Source of the DNA: Protea cynaroides
Taxonomy: Eukaryota; Streptophyta; Magnoliopsida; Proteales; Proteaceae
Assembly (NCBI GenBank): GCA_028583415.1
Contig: CM053276.1
Coordinates: 57,992,814 to 58,056,813 of the forward strand
Length of the DNA stretch: 64,000 bases
Direction: 5' to 3'
Position 1 is the first letter of the stretch; each line of letters starts with the position of its first letter. The position numbers were made by a program, and so were the translations under genes. This document shows, in pieces, positions 43,700 through 55,551 of this stretch. The notes below the pieces were generated by a model. The model was not told where the DNA came from. It saw nothing but the letters and a program-made list of their open reading frames with translations, and did no database searches.

Positions 43700-44136
43700 C
43701 CAATCAAAGGTACACTGCAGAAAGGGCACTCGCATGAAGCGTCATGCTCGCCCTCTCCTCCCGCCCGTACGTTCCAACGCAACAACACCACCATACGCCG
43801 GAGCGTTCATATAGTCGTCCACTGTATTTGATCCCAGAACGGTGTGAGGAACGCCATTGAACCAACGGTTCACACGGATCTAAAAACAATGTATATACAA
43901 CAAAGGGTGAGCTCAGAATATAAATAGACTTTAGCCCGAGTATCTAATGAAAAATAAATATCCCATTATTCAAATTCAAACAGGAATCTTTACCCTTAGG
44001 AATCCAATCAAAAATAGCAAATAAATAAATAAAACAAACATGTTATGCGTCTCTCCGCTTGACATCTAGAGCAGCCACACCTCCATACGCCGGAGCGTTC
44101 ACAGTCATCCGCAAGTGCATCAACATCTAAAAACAA
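43700..44136 (-). other. LTR-resident peptide exon, two decayed copies
   Basis: Because the LTR start is duplicated, the peptide exon occurs twice. One copy (about 43700-43845) gives TVDDYMNAPAYGGVVALE and, after a frame change, EGEHDASCECPFCS. The other (about 44045-44136), behind GTTTTTAG, gives NAPAYGGVAALDV. Confidence 0.5.
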
Positions 44137-45134
44137 TGTACGATAAAAGGTGAGCACACAACCTGGTGGCCCCCGCACCACAAGATTATGCATGAGACAA
44201 TCAATTTTATGTGGTCGGTTTAAGTTTGCAATGTGCTATAGAAAGGTTTGTGTGGCCCCCGCACCTACATGGATCACACGGGCCCATAGTAATCACACTA
44301 CCACTAACCCACATGCACCCATCATGGAATAGAGATAGAGCTAAGGTACCCCGCACCTCCCATGATACTCTACCCATACCAGTACCTAAGCCCCTACCGG
44401 CCGGGGCTCGTAAGCCGGGCTCGCAACTAACCAATCCTATATGTCAACAATGTATTCTCTATCCCGGCATAGCCGTCTACGGCATAGAGATAGAGCTAGA
44501 GGCATTCCCACACCTCACCTCCCCCGATACCCTATCCGCAACTAACCCACTAGGATAGAAACATAACGCAAGTAGACCCTATCCCAACATAACTCCCTAC
44601 GGCATAGAGATAAAGCTAAAGCATCATGGACAAGCCGGCCGACCTCGGAGACCACAATGCCACATAACCATGGCCGGGCCAACATCAACATCGGAGACCA
44701 CCGTACCATGACCTTCTTCTGATGCCCCACCCGTACCAAGCATGTTAAGACAAAATACTACAAAAGGTGCTAGTGTGAGGAGCGATCCCAGACCCATGCC
44801 CTACTCCACACACTAACGAAAACAATCACATGCTTAACCAATCACATCCTATCAATGCATGAACAATAATAATAACCGAAAGTAAAGGATGGCATGTGAA
44901 TATGCACAAACATCACATCATATATATTCAATGTTTATAACAAAGATATCCTGTCCATTAATTATTTGGTTTAGGTCAGATTCCCTTACCTGACGCTCGT
45001 TTGATAGCTTACTCCATGTCGCAAGATCCAAACGAAATGTCACAAAATCCTACAATAATATTAGGGTTTCATTAGAATAGTTTTCTTAGGGTTTCATGTT
45101 GGTCGGAAACCAACAAGGATCACAAAATACCCTC

Positions 45135-45300
45135 ACGGAGCTGACCGGTGGCATGTACCGGTCGCAGCTCGTGGGGGAAGACGGGCAACCGGTATGGTCA
45201 TCCGGTCCCCCACAAACAACCTCCCGAGAGGTAGCGGGTGGCAACATACCGGTCGCACTGTGTGCAACCGGTATAGTCGACCGGTATGTCTCCGGAAGAC
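45135..45300. repeat. Downstream inverted-repeat cluster, LTR copy 4
   Basis: ACCGGTCGCAGC, GCAACCGGTATGG, ATACCGGTCGCACTG, GTGCAACCGGTATAG and GACCGGTATG words alternate. The flank is ACCGGT here, in contrast to GTGTGGTCG in copies 1 and 3. Confidence 0.7.
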
Positions 45301-46012
45301 CATACTTGGGTTTTTCAACTGCCGTCGATCATCCTCCATGGATTTTCGGGGTTTCACCTATCCATTCTAAGTCGAGCCTTTGAGTTAGAGTTATCCCCAA
45401 CTCATTCAAGTCTAGTTTCGATGAATATCATCTCGAAACTTCGAATCTAGGGTTTGACTGCAACTTAGGGTTTATTATCCAATTTAGGGTTTTAGATCAA
45501 TACCTACTTTGCATGGTATTGATCCACCCACACAACTAACCTAAAGTCATAGGGTAAGAAGAATGATTAAAACACTTACCGTTGACTAGCGTAACGTGAG
45601 CGTCGTCGAACGGTAATGGCGGCACCTCCTTCTTCTTCCTAGCTCCTTCTCCTTTCCAACCTCCTCCTCTTCTCTAGAGTTTGTGAGAGACAATGGAAAG
45701 GATTTGAGGAGGTTTAAGGTGTATTTATAGACTAGAATTAGGGTTTAGTAACCCTATTAGGATTAGGAAGGTTCAGGCATTAGGGTTTAGGAAAATGGGA
45801 CCCACAGAGATCCAATTCTGGATCTCCGCACCCAGTAGCGCAAAGTTGACGGGTCGACCGGTCAACATAAAATGAAGAATATTTGACCATCTTTGATCCG
45901 ATTTCATACCTGTTTGTCATCCGCTCGTCCCATCTGACCCGGTGATGATCGGAAGACCTGCTACGACACAAAACCAAGGTTTAGACCTGGTTTACGGAGT
46001 GCGGGTCTTACA

Positions 46013-46847
46013 ACTCCCCCACCCTTAAAAGAAATTTTGTCCCAAAATTTCCATGTAGGTCTCACATAGACGGTCACTATACACCCTCTATTAAGTAAGA
46101 TCGATGTGTCAAATCTCTCATTGTTAACACGTCGATTTTAAAAAACGAATAGAAAATCCCTATCAAGACATAGATACCATGGTCAAGAAGAAATTTACTA
46201 GTTTGTTCATCTATGAACCGCTTTTGCTAATCATCCCTAATAAGGACGACAGATTAATATATCCATTTCAATTTCATCGAATTCGGTAATCCAATTGGCC
46301 AGACCTTGGTACCAGTGATTATACATTTTGGAATCATGAGGTCCCAAGACTGAACACATGGCTTAATCAAATTCAATTAAATTGACTTGGATAATGTTTA
46401 CCCAATCGCCCTTATGAGGGAGCTAACTCTTGTTTGTTGAGTCATCCTTGATTGTGCATGTGACTTCTTCTACTCCTGTAGATGTTTAGAATCTTGAAAT
46501 TTCCCCATTGGATTTCAATGCCTTTGGAAAAGAAAATCAAACTGCAACCATATCCACCCTTTTAGGGTGAGAGGCCCCTACAATTAGGGAATTGTCTTGA
46601 TCTCCCACCTTGAGATCCATCCATACTATCTTTCTAAATGAATCAATGGAAGTCATGAATCTAGATCTTGATTGAACATCAAATTTTGTAAGAAAGAAGG
46701 AAAGATTCAGCTCCTAGGCAAATCCAATCATAGTTCTCAATGTACCTTTGAATTAAGGAAAGATCCAGCCCCTAGGCAAATCCAATCATAGTTCTCGATT
46801 CATCTCTGAATTAAGGAAAGATTCAGCCCCTAGGCAAATCCAATCAT
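46013..46847 (-). other. Non-coding interior of the copy-4 Tekay-type element
   Basis: Starts with the polypurine-tract complement and, 52 bases on, a second GTCTCACA edge like that in the next element. No pol, gag or chromodomain is seen, so this may be a non-autonomous member. A 58-bp tandem repeat (units starting 46699, 46757, 46815; word AAGATTCAGCCCCTAGGC) forms its right end, where the next element inserted. Confidence 0.6.
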
Positions 46848-48261
46848 TGTCACACCCCAATTCCGGCTGAACCAGAAGTGTGAGTGAACCGGCTCTAAAC
46901 CACGGTTCACACCAGGATCTCAATAGACAGTGTCAACCAATCATTCCCAAGCAATCTAACAAAATCAGAGATATAATACATAGCAGCGGAAATAATTTAT
47001 AACAATGAGCTGAACTAAATGATAAATTAAAAATATTAATTCAATTATTCCATCATCCATCAAAGTTTAAATAATATTTAATTACAAGCTTAACAGAAAA
47101 TAACGAATAAACCAATCACAAAGGAAAGACAGTCCTCCACCGTATACCCTGCATCCAAATCTGAAAAGAGATATATATATCGGGGTGAGCTACATCACAG
47201 CTCAGTAAAGCACAAGACCAATGCAACATCCACATGCATGAGATAATATTACAATTTGGGCCAGGTATAACTTGCAAATGTGCTATGGTAAGGTTTGGCG
47301 GCCACCGCACCTCCATGCACGAGAGTGTGAGCACACCCAACAGTCAGGCACCTACCACACTACTGTTGTTGCCCCACATCACTCACTCCGGTATAGAGAT
47401 AGGACTCGAGTCTGGAGGGCATGAAGAACCACAATCCCACGTCCTCCCCCTGATACCCCATACCGTACCAATACCTAAACCCCTATTGGCAAGGGCTTGC
47501 AAGTGGGTTCCGTTTCTAACCAGTCCTAGATGTCAATACATGTAGGCTCCACCATAGTACAGCCGTCTACGACATAGGGATAGAGCTAGAGCGTGCAGGC
47601 CAGGCTGGAGACCACAATACCTCACCTCCCCCTGATACCCTACCTGCAACAAGCATACCAAGATGGAACTATATGCAAGTAGGCCCTATCCCAACATCAC
47701 TCCCTATGGCATAGGGATAGAGCTAAAGCGTCATGGCCAGGTCAACGTCGACATCGGAGATCACCATGCCACATCACTGTGGCCAGATCAACGTCAACAT
47801 CGGAGACCACCTGCCATAACCTCCCCCTGATACCCCACCCATACCAAGCATGCTAAGATAAGGTACTACTGAAAGGTGTCGGGGTGAGGAATGATTCCAG
47901 GCCCCTGGCCCTTCCCATTCCACACTCCAACTAAAACAATCACATGTCTAACATCCATCACATCTAGCATATGAAATGCATAAACAGATAAATCAAATAG
48001 AATTTACACTACATGACATGTGATATGCACAATCCATCAAACAAAGCATATAAATTGATACAGAAAATAAAGAGCTCTCTAAGGTTTATTATTAATTCTT
48101 TATTTTAAGTTTCGGGTCTTGTCCCTTACCTGACGCGTGGTATCAATCCCTTTCGGCGTCAGAAATTTCACATACAAGTCCTACACAATCATATTTACAT
48201 GTTAATTTCTATTTATTAGAGTTTTAGAAGCCAAAACCAGGCTTTCCCAACCAAACAGAGC

Positions 48262-48485
48262 TCGGAACACATACCGGTCTCGCACATACCGGTCGCAGGA
48301 TAGTGCAACCGGTATGGTGAGACCGGTATACATACCGGATGCACGCATACCAGTCTCACTCAGATCTGACTGAGTGCAACCGGTATGGTGCCAGCGGTAT
48401 GCATACCGGATGCACACATACCGGTCTCACTCGGATCTGGTTGAGTGCAACCGGTATGGTGCCAACGGTATACACCGCGGCCCAT
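48262..48485. repeat. Downstream inverted-repeat cluster, LTR copy 5
   Basis: ATACCGGTCTCGC, ATACCGGTCGCAGG, GTGCAACCGGTATGG and GAGACCGGTATACATACC words alternate in complementary pairs. Confidence 0.7.
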
Positions 48486-49137
48486 ACCGTTGGACTCGCC
48501 CAAGGGTATACCCTACGGCGTGATTCCAAGAGCGAGGTCTCCACGGGTAGCTCCCTAAGGTCTCACCTATCCTCTGATAGGGTCCGATCCCTGTAAAGTC
48601 CTACGGATCGTGGCTAGAACGCCGCATAGCGACCCAGATCCGAAAAGAGACAAGAAAAGGCATCTAGGGCATAAATCATCAGATCCACCCTACGGGTAGG
48701 TCCCAAGGGTCTCCCTTATCAATTGCTAAGGTCCATTCTCCGAAGGGGTCCTACGGATCTTGGCTAGAATGCTAAAAACCAACCAGATCAGAAAGAAAGG
48801 CGAAAGGGATCTAATCATTTTTCCATCTGATCTCACGCCGCTTCGCGGCTCCGATCCAATAATCAACACTACAGGAAAGATAGAGCACTTTACCGGTAGC
48901 GGTTGTCAATTGGCGGCGTGTTCCTCCACCGGCGGCTCCTTCCTGGGCGGCGTCTTCCTCCTTGAACCTCCTCACTCCTTCTCCGAACGGATAGGTTTAC
49001 AAAGAGGTTCACGGAGTGTCTCCCCCTCTATTAATAGAGGGAGGCCGTCCAAGGCATGCTCCCCTCTCATATGGAAACTTAAAGTTTCCATTTTTGAGAG
49101 CAACACAAGCTGGAGACCGGACTCCGGCCGTTCGAAC

Positions 49138-49260
49138 TATACCGGTCTCGTACATACCGGTCGCGGGATAGTGCAACCGGTATGGTGAGACCCGGTATGC
49201 CATACCGCTAGCCCATACCGGTCGCAGGATAGTGCGACCGGTATGGTGAGACCGGTATGC
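49138..49260. repeat. Upstream inverted-repeat cluster, LTR copy 5
   Basis: Two nearly identical units each pair ACCGGTCGC with GCAACCGGT or GCGACCGGT across a GGGATAGT or AGGATAGT spacer. On the minus strand this is about 100 bases upstream of the LTR TATA-like site. Confidence 0.7.
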
Positions 49261-49425
49261 ACTTAACCGATTTTACACCTTTTTCGTACCTGAATTTGAC
49301 TGGTTCTTCACCCGGCTTCTTGCGTGGTCCCTTGCCCGGCTTCGCTTTCCGGTCCGGTTATGATTGGGGCACCTGTCATCGTATAAAACCATGGTTAAAC
49401 TGGGTTTTAGAGCACGGTTCTTACA

Positions 49426-49500
49426 ACTCTACCACCCTTTAAAGAAATTTCGTCCCCGAAATTTGCATGTAGGTCTTACAATTCCCCCTCCCTTAAAAGA
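49426..49500 (-). other. Doubled polypurine tract/LTR edge
   Basis: On the minus strand CTTTAAAGGGTGGTAGAG precedes the LTR TGTAAGA. The same unit occurs 55 bases further in as CTTTTAAGGGAGGGGGAA followed by TTGTAAGACC (49481-49500). The edge of the LTR with its polypurine tract is therefore tandemly duplicated. Confidence 0.75.
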
Positions 49501-50513
49501 ATTTCATCCCCGAAATTGTACGTACCTTCAGAGTCGAAAAGACGGGGGTATTCTTGTCGCATGGCATCCTCCTCTTCCCAAGTAATTTCCTCTATATCCT
49601 GACTTTTCCAAAGCACTTTGACATAGTAGATATCCCGCCTTCGAAGATGTTGTACCTTTCTGCTAAGTAGTTGGATTGGCACCACCTCGAAGGTTAAGTC
49701 TTCTGTCAACTCTGGGGGATCAGCAACAAGGATATGCGAAGGATCTCGCACATACTTCTTCAGTAGGGACACGTGGAAGACATCGTGGACGCTAGACATT
49801 GCCGGTGGCAATGCAAGTTGATAGGCCACCTTGCCGCACCGGGACAGAATTTCATAGGGCCCCACATATCTTGGACACAATTTCCATTTTCTGCCGAACC
49901 GCTTCAGGCCTCGCACTGGTGATACCTTCAAAAACACTTTATCACCTACCATGAATTCAAGATCCCGCCGCCTGTTATCGGCATAGTGCTTCTGACGCAC
50001 CTGAGCTGTCTTCACCCGGTTCCTGATTTGATCCACTGCCTTGCAGGTTTCTTCTACAAATTTAGGTCCAACGATCCTTCTTTCACCGACTTCATCCCAT
50101 AATAGAGGTGTCCGACATTTCTTCCCATACAAAGCCTCGTACGGGGCCATCTGGATCGTAGACTGGTAACTGTTGTTGTAGGCAAACTCAATGAGAGATA
50201 GCTTCTCATCCCAAGCCCCCTTGAAGTCAATAGCACATGCCCGAAGCATGTCTTTTAAAATCTGGATTGTCCTTTCTGATTGACCATCTGTTTGAGGGTG
50301 GAAGGCTATGCTAAACTTCAATTTTGTTCCCATTGCCTTCTGCAGTCCTTCCCAGAACCTGGATGTGAAGCGAGGGTCTCTGTCAGACACAATACTTTTA
50401 CGGGACCCCATGGAGCGACTATGTTGTCTACATACAACCTTGCCAACTTGTCCATGGTATACTTTGGGTTCGACGGGGGATAAATCTAGCTGTTTTGGTG
50501 AGGCGATCCACAA
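49476..50513 (-). pseudogene. Tekay integrase core (part), C-terminal domain and chromodomain
   Basis: An open frame of 345 codons. Integrase core residues are visible as SIVSDRDPRFTSRFWEGLQ and FHPQTDGQSERTIQIL (second Asp and Glu of the catalytic triad). The C-terminal part has ALYGKKCRTPLLWDEVGE, LEFMVGDKVFLKVSPVRGL and RYVGPYEILSRCGKVAYQL, then HDVFHVSLLKKYVRDPSHI. The tail is a chromodomain, with LRRRDIYYVKVLWKS and EEITWEEEDAMRQEYPRLF. Chromodomains steer insertion to chromatin marks. The first catalytic Asp lies upstream in another frame ([13 protein letters not shown] near 50570), so the protein as a whole is broken. Confidence 0.9.
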
Positions 50514-51060
50514 TTACCCATACCGCATTCACCGACCTCGAGTCATGGGTAGACCGGTGACGAAGTCCATGGTAATACAATCCCATTTCCACGCGGGCTC
50601 GGGCAATGGTTGTAGTAGTCCTGCAGGTCTCGTCTTTCCGCTTTGACTTGGCGACGGTTTAAGCATTGGAACACATGTCGAGCCACATCGGCTTTCATTC
50701 CCCTCCACCCGGTCACGACCTCTTAATGTCATGATACATCTTTGTGCTTCCAGGGTGCACTGAATATGGGGTGGAGTGGGCTTCCAACATTATCCGATTC
50801 CTGATATCCAAATCTTCAGTTTCAGGTACACATAGATGCCCATGATATCTGAGTACCTTGTCTGTATCCAAGGTGAAATCTGGGTTGTCTCGTCCCTTTT
50901 CTAAGTCCTCTTGAACCGTCCTAAGGTATGGATCCTATAGGACCGCTGCCTTTATTTCATCCTTCAGATCGGGGCGGGATCTTCATCGCTTGCAAACATT
51001 AGGGTAAAGCCGGGTGTATCAACCCCTGCTCAATTGGATCATCAGTGACAATAGTAGGGA
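50514..51060 (-). pseudogene. Tekay integrase N-terminal part, broken
   Basis: Frame-hopping translation shows the zinc-finger neighbourhood (about 50650-50800) and the first catalytic Asp in [19 protein letters not shown] at 50545-50600. It is joined to the next frame through a stop near 50514. Several small indels occur. Confidence 0.75.
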
Positions 51061-51067
51061 CTGCTCG

Positions 51068-52160
51068 TCATCCCCTCGAAGATACGGATGTAGCAGCACA
51101 CAAGGCTACATTTGTACTTGGTCTGCCTCGGGAATTGCCGCCCATTTTTCTGCTCAACGCATCAGCTACCACGTTGGCCTTACCGGGGTGATACCGGATA
51201 TCACGGTCGTAGTCCTTGAGCAACTCTAACCACCTCCTGCGCCTCATATTCAAGTCCTTCCGGGTGAACAGATATGTCGGGCTCTTGTGGTCGGACTTAA
51301 TCCTGGAACTTCTCGCCATAGGTAATGCCTCCAAGTCTTGATGGCATGAATGACCGCTGCCAACTCTAGGTCATGCGTAGGGTAGTTCTTTTCATGCTCC
51401 TTCAGCTGTCTTGAGGCATAAGCTATCACTGCTCGCCTTGCATCAGCACACAACCCGGTCCCGGACACGAAGCATCGTATATAGTGTAAATGGGTGGTGC
51501 GGAGCTGGAATAGTCGATATAGGTGCCGATACCAGCCTTGACTTCAACGTTTGGAAACATTTCTCGCACTCATCCGTCCATATGAACTTCTGCCCCTTTT
51601 TGGTCAACTTGGTGAGTGGAACAACAATCTTGGAATAGTTCTCCACAAACCTTACGTAGTATCCAGCCAAGCCCGAGGAAACTACAAATTTCAGCGACCG
51701 TCTTTGGTGCCTCCCAACCGACTATGGCTGAAATCTTCTTTGGGGTCTACCTTGATTCCTTCGGTGACACCACGTGACCAAGGAAGGCCACTTCATCTAA
51801 CGAACTTCGCACTTCTTGAATTTTGCATACAGCTTTTCTTTCCTCGGTCTCCGTAATGCGGCTCACGAGATGCCCTTGCATGCGTCTCCTGGTCCTTGGA
51901 GTATACAAGAATGTCATCAATGAAAACTATAATCGACGTATCCAACATGTCATGGAATACTCGGTTCATTAATTCCATAAATGATGCCGGTGCATTAGTC
52001 AATCCAAAGGACATCACAAGGAACTCGTAGTGTCCATACCGTGTCCTGAAGGCGGTCTTTGGGATGTCTGAGTCCTTAATCTTTAGCTGGTGATACCCAG
52101 ACCTCAGGTCGATCTTTGAAAACACACTTGAACCTTGCAGCTGATCAAACAAGTCATCTA
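51068..52160 (-). pseudogene. Tekay reverse transcriptase and RNase H, broken
   Basis: RT palm at 51793-52152: [39 protein letters not shown] and the catalytic [16 protein letters not shown] thumb at 51443-51670: YYVRFVENYSKIVVPLTKL. RNase H at 51068-51468: [38 protein letters not shown] and [18 protein letters not shown]. The three pieces are in different frames. Order and motifs are standard for chromoviruses. Confidence 0.9.
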
Positions 52161-52900
52161 TTCTAGGTAGTGGGAGCGGTTCCTGCGGTTGGGTTTTAAC
52201 TCTTTCGTCTCAGTAGGAGCCATCTTGTACAGAGCCTTAGACACATGCGCCACCCCTGGTAGTAAGTCTATCACAAACTCGGTAGCCCTGTCAGGTGGTA
52301 ACCCTGGTAAATCTTCTGGAAACATATCAGGGAACTCCCGTACAACTTGGATGTCTTCCATTTTCGGTGCTTCAACGGTCACATTTACCACTGACACAAG
52401 ATATCCTACTCCTCCTTTCTCTAAGCACCTCTTTGCTTTTAAGGCTGAGAGTATGAGCTTTCTCCTTCTTGGCAACTTAACCCCTTTAAACTGGAACTCA
52501 TTCCCATCACTGTCCTTGAGCATCAACTTCTTCTCGGCACATAGCGGGTTTCTTGAGTGTTTAGCTAACCAGTCCATCCCGAATAACATCAAAATCTGAC
52601 ATCTCCGGTTGGACTAAGTTGGCTTCAAGTTCTGGTCCCTCAATACACTGGGCAAGGTCCATAATAGTCTTCTAATACCACCTCGATCCCCATTGGCGAC
52701 CGAACTAGCAGACTTGGTTGTAAGGTCTTGACGGGTTGTCCTAGCCCTTTCCCGAATGATACTGAGACAAACGAATGAGTGGCCCTAGAGTCAAATAGGA
52801 CCCTTGCAGGTATCCCTGCTATATTTACTGTTCCTGAGGTTGTAAAATTCCCCTTTTAGCTTTAAATATGCAAACAAGTAATGCAACAATTTAGGAGGAA
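52158..52900 (-). pseudogene. Tekay protease and protease-RT linker
   Basis: The protease active site reads VLFDSRATHSFVSV near 52765-52810, with D-S-R where D-S-G is usual, though DSRATHSF variants are common in this group. The linker (52158-52592) holds LFGMDWLAKHSRN, VVREFPDMFPEDLPGLPPD and EFVIDLLPGVAHVSKALYKM. A frame change separates the two. Confidence 0.85.
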
Positions 52901-52929
52901 GTGTAAAATAATACCTGTAACCACATCTG

Positions 52930-54317
52930 GTGATGCGGCTGCCTCCTCAGTAGTAACGGCATATACCTTGCCCAACTGCTGCTCCTTCTTGGGTTGCGGG
53001 CATGATCGGCATAGTGCCCCACTGTTGGCGGTTGTAGCACTTGACGTTAGGGGTCGGCCCCGTTTCTTGCGAGGCCATTGCAGGAGCCGATCTGGGAGGT
53101 ATGGTACTAGCTTGCGGCCTGAATGGACGGTATGGCCTGTTGCCTCGTCCGCCTCCGCCTTGGAACTCGGTATTCGGCCTCTTCAAACCTCGGTTCTGGG
53201 CCATAAAGCTGTCCCTCTGACTTGACTCAATGACACGAGCCACCTGTACAACTTCATTGTAAATGACCAAACCTCGACCTAATACATGTTCTTTGATCGC
53301 GCCTCGTAGGCCCATGGTAAAACAGCGAGTCTTAGCCTCTTCCTCTTGCATGCTGGTGGGAGCAAAGAAGAACAACTCCTCATACTTCTGCTGGTACGCC
53401 TCTACAGTCATCTGTGATTCTTTGCAGATTTAGGAATTCCCTCTCCATCCGGTCACGGAAACTCCCGGGGAAGTATTTGTCGAAGAAGGCCTCTTTGAAT
53501 ATAGGCCGGGTGATGATCACGGTGCTTTGTTTCCAAGTACATTCAAGTGGAATTCCACCACCCATTGGCCTCTTCCTTCAACATGTGAGTAGCATACAAG
53601 ACCTTATCTCCATCTGACAGTTCAACGACTTGAAATTTTTCTCCATCTCCGATATCCACGTGCCGGCCACGGTGCTTTCCCGAACTTCCCGTAAATGTGG
53701 GTGGTTTAAGCTTCAAGAACCCATCCTTTGCCTTGGCAAGGCTACTCACGAGCATACGGCGCTTGTCCATACCACCGTGGCTGATAAGCGTAGCCACCAC
53801 ACCGCCTCACGATAGCCACCATAGTGTACACACGGATATGGACCACGGTACTGTCCCCGATACCCTCCGTGGTCCTGATTATATCTTGGTGTACCGGTAA
53901 CCGGGTGAGGTTCGGTGGCGGGTGGTTTTCTTTGTATTGGTATTTCGATTACTGTGTTTACCCCCACAGGTGTTGCTTGAACATTTTCTGCGCGGTGGCT
54001 GGCACATCGTGGAGGTCTTGGTATAGGCCCGGGTGGCCTGAATATTTTTGTTATTTCTTCAAAAACTTCTTCTGCTGTGCCTCCATGCTAGACATAAAAT
54101 TTGTCATCATTGTTTCGGAGCTTGAAGATGGCTGCCCCTGAGATGGCGACTCTTCATTCGCCCGCCTTAAATTCTTAGTTGCGTTCAGGGGGTTCTGCTC
54201 TTCCCCACTTATCCTCTCTTCTTGTCCTTCAGAGTTCTCGTGCACGAACTCCTGTCTATAGCGGCGTCCTTGGCGATGGCGTCTGCGCTGAAGCCTTCGA
54301 CCATTACCTCTTGCCAT
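52930..54317 (-). pseudogene. Tekay gag, broken
   Basis: Gag starts MARGNGRRLQRRRHRQGRRY at 54317. Capsid blocks follow: FLKLKPPTFTGSSGKHRG and LSDGDKVLYATHMLKEEANG (53560-53750), FKEAFFDKYFPGSFRDRMER (53440-53510) and EAYQQKYEELFFFAPTSMQE with RCFTMGLRGAIKEHVLGRG (53280-53405). A degenerate zinc-knuckle region lies at 52950-53050. Four or more frame changes break it. Confidence 0.85.
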
Positions 54318-54644
54318 TGGTACTTTACTCTGCCTTGTATGAATCTGAATACATCGAAACACATGGAGCAATTTAGAAAAATGTATCCCAACAATTTATA
54401 GTCTCAACATGTGCATCTAATATTTATCAAGAGTGACAAGGAAAGAAGAAAAAAAGCATTAAAGTAATTAGGCTAAAATTTTTCAAAATTTCCTAGATGA
54501 ATCCTCATTTCACCAACTTACACGAGTCATAGGGTCGAAAAACCCCCTGTTCAAAAGTTTTCAATATCGATTTGTACAATCCCAAATACCCCTGAGGTTT
54601 CTCGGCAAGGGTACTAGACTTTCGGGGAGAAAATCCCACTTTGC

Positions 54645-54895
54645 CCATACCGGTCGGACCATACCGCTGGGAGGTACCGGTCGCTGGATAGCGAGACCGG
54701 TATACCTCACGGCAGGTACCGGTCGGGTACCCCGGGAGGTACCCGGTCGCGGGATAGCGAGACCGGTATACCTCGGCGGGTACCGGTCGGGGGCAGCTGG
54801 GAGGTACCGGTCGGCTGGATAGCGAGACCGTATACCTCCGGCGTACCGATCGCGGGATGCTTGGCGGTACCGGTCGCGGGATAGCGCGATCGGTA
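54645..54895. repeat. Inverted-repeat cluster upstream of the antisense ORF
   Basis: Four or five units pair GGTACCGGTCG with GCGAGACCGGTATACC around a GGATA spacer. The composition matches the LTR clusters of the same element, but this is internal, 24 bases upstream of a plus-strand TATA box at 54919. Confidence 0.8.
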
Positions 54896-54918
54896 TACCA
54901 AAAGACAGAAAATCTCTT

Positions 54919-54926
54919 TATAAAAT
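54919..54926 (+). promoter_or_regulatory. TATA box for the antisense ORF of the Tekay-type element
   Basis: TATAAAAT in CTCTTTATAAAATCGTG, directly downstream of the GGTCG inverted-repeat cluster. A GTAAGT donor at 55072 and pyrimidine-rich sequence before the ATG at 55552 suggest a 5'-UTR intron. Confidence 0.55.
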
Positions 54927-55551
54927 CGTGATTTTTCTTGTCTTTTCCTCATTTCTTCTTTGGCTTAGACTCCGGTGGCGATTCCTCTCCGCTTCTCCGA
55001 GTTACTACAGTGCATCCGGTGTCCTTTGGATCGGTTTTCACTCGTGCAAGAGTCTCTACCTCGTCTCAAAGGTAAGTTCTTCTCTCTTTCTCTTTTAGAT
55101 GATTTTACATCGTCTTTTCGCCCCAAAACTTAGTTTTCTCTCAAATTGAGGTATTCCAACCGTGGAAAACTCTTTTCGTTGCTTGGGAAAAGTTCTTGGG
55201 GTCCCTTTTGAGTAAAACCCCTCAACCTATTTGAAGTTCCATCGGTTGGTTTGCAAGAAATCAACAAAAATCGATTTTTAACCTAGGTTTTGGGAAAATC
55301 CCGATTTTTCTTGAAGTTGTTTGATTTCTCCCAATCTTTTTCTTGATATGCCTGAGTTTGGTTTGATGGAAGAGAGTGGGGGTTACATAAGTCCTCCTCC
55401 CCAAGCTTTTGGGTGAGTTCGAGGCTTTTACACCATTTACGGCCGTTACTACGGCGAAATTTTCTCAAAATTTATCACTAACCGTTTACGTTTCCTTGAT
55501 TTCCACGGGTTATATAATTTCTACACTTCAAGGAGCGTTCCATCAAACAAT

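Larger units (their letters stand above)
43418..46012 (-). repeat. 3' LTR of a minus-strand Tekay-type element (copy 4)
   Basis: It starts TATCACACCCTAATTCTG (mutated TGTCACACCC) and ends GGGTCTTACA, followed by a polypurine-tract complement ACTCCCCCACCCTTAAAAG. An internal tandem duplication repeats the LTR start: 43440-43830 reappears as 43833-44140 with GTGTGAGGAACG, ACCAACGGTTCACAC and CGCCGGAGCGTTCA words. Inverted-repeat clusters (ACCGGTCGCA type) lie at 45135-45300 and 45848-45866. A minus-strand TATA (TCTATAAATACACC) lies near 45720-45733. Confidence 0.88.
46848..49425 (-). repeat. 3' LTR of the Tekay/Del-like element (copy 5)
   Basis: It runs TGTCACACCCCAATTCCGG to GGTTCTTACA (2,578 bp). 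It contains a downstream inverted-repeat cluster (48262-48485), a minus-strand TATA-like CCTCTATTAATAGAGG (49024-49039) and an upstream cluster (49138-49260). The peptide exon is largely deleted here: about 60 bases present in the partner LTR at 57321-57380 are missing at 47129. Confidence 0.92.
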
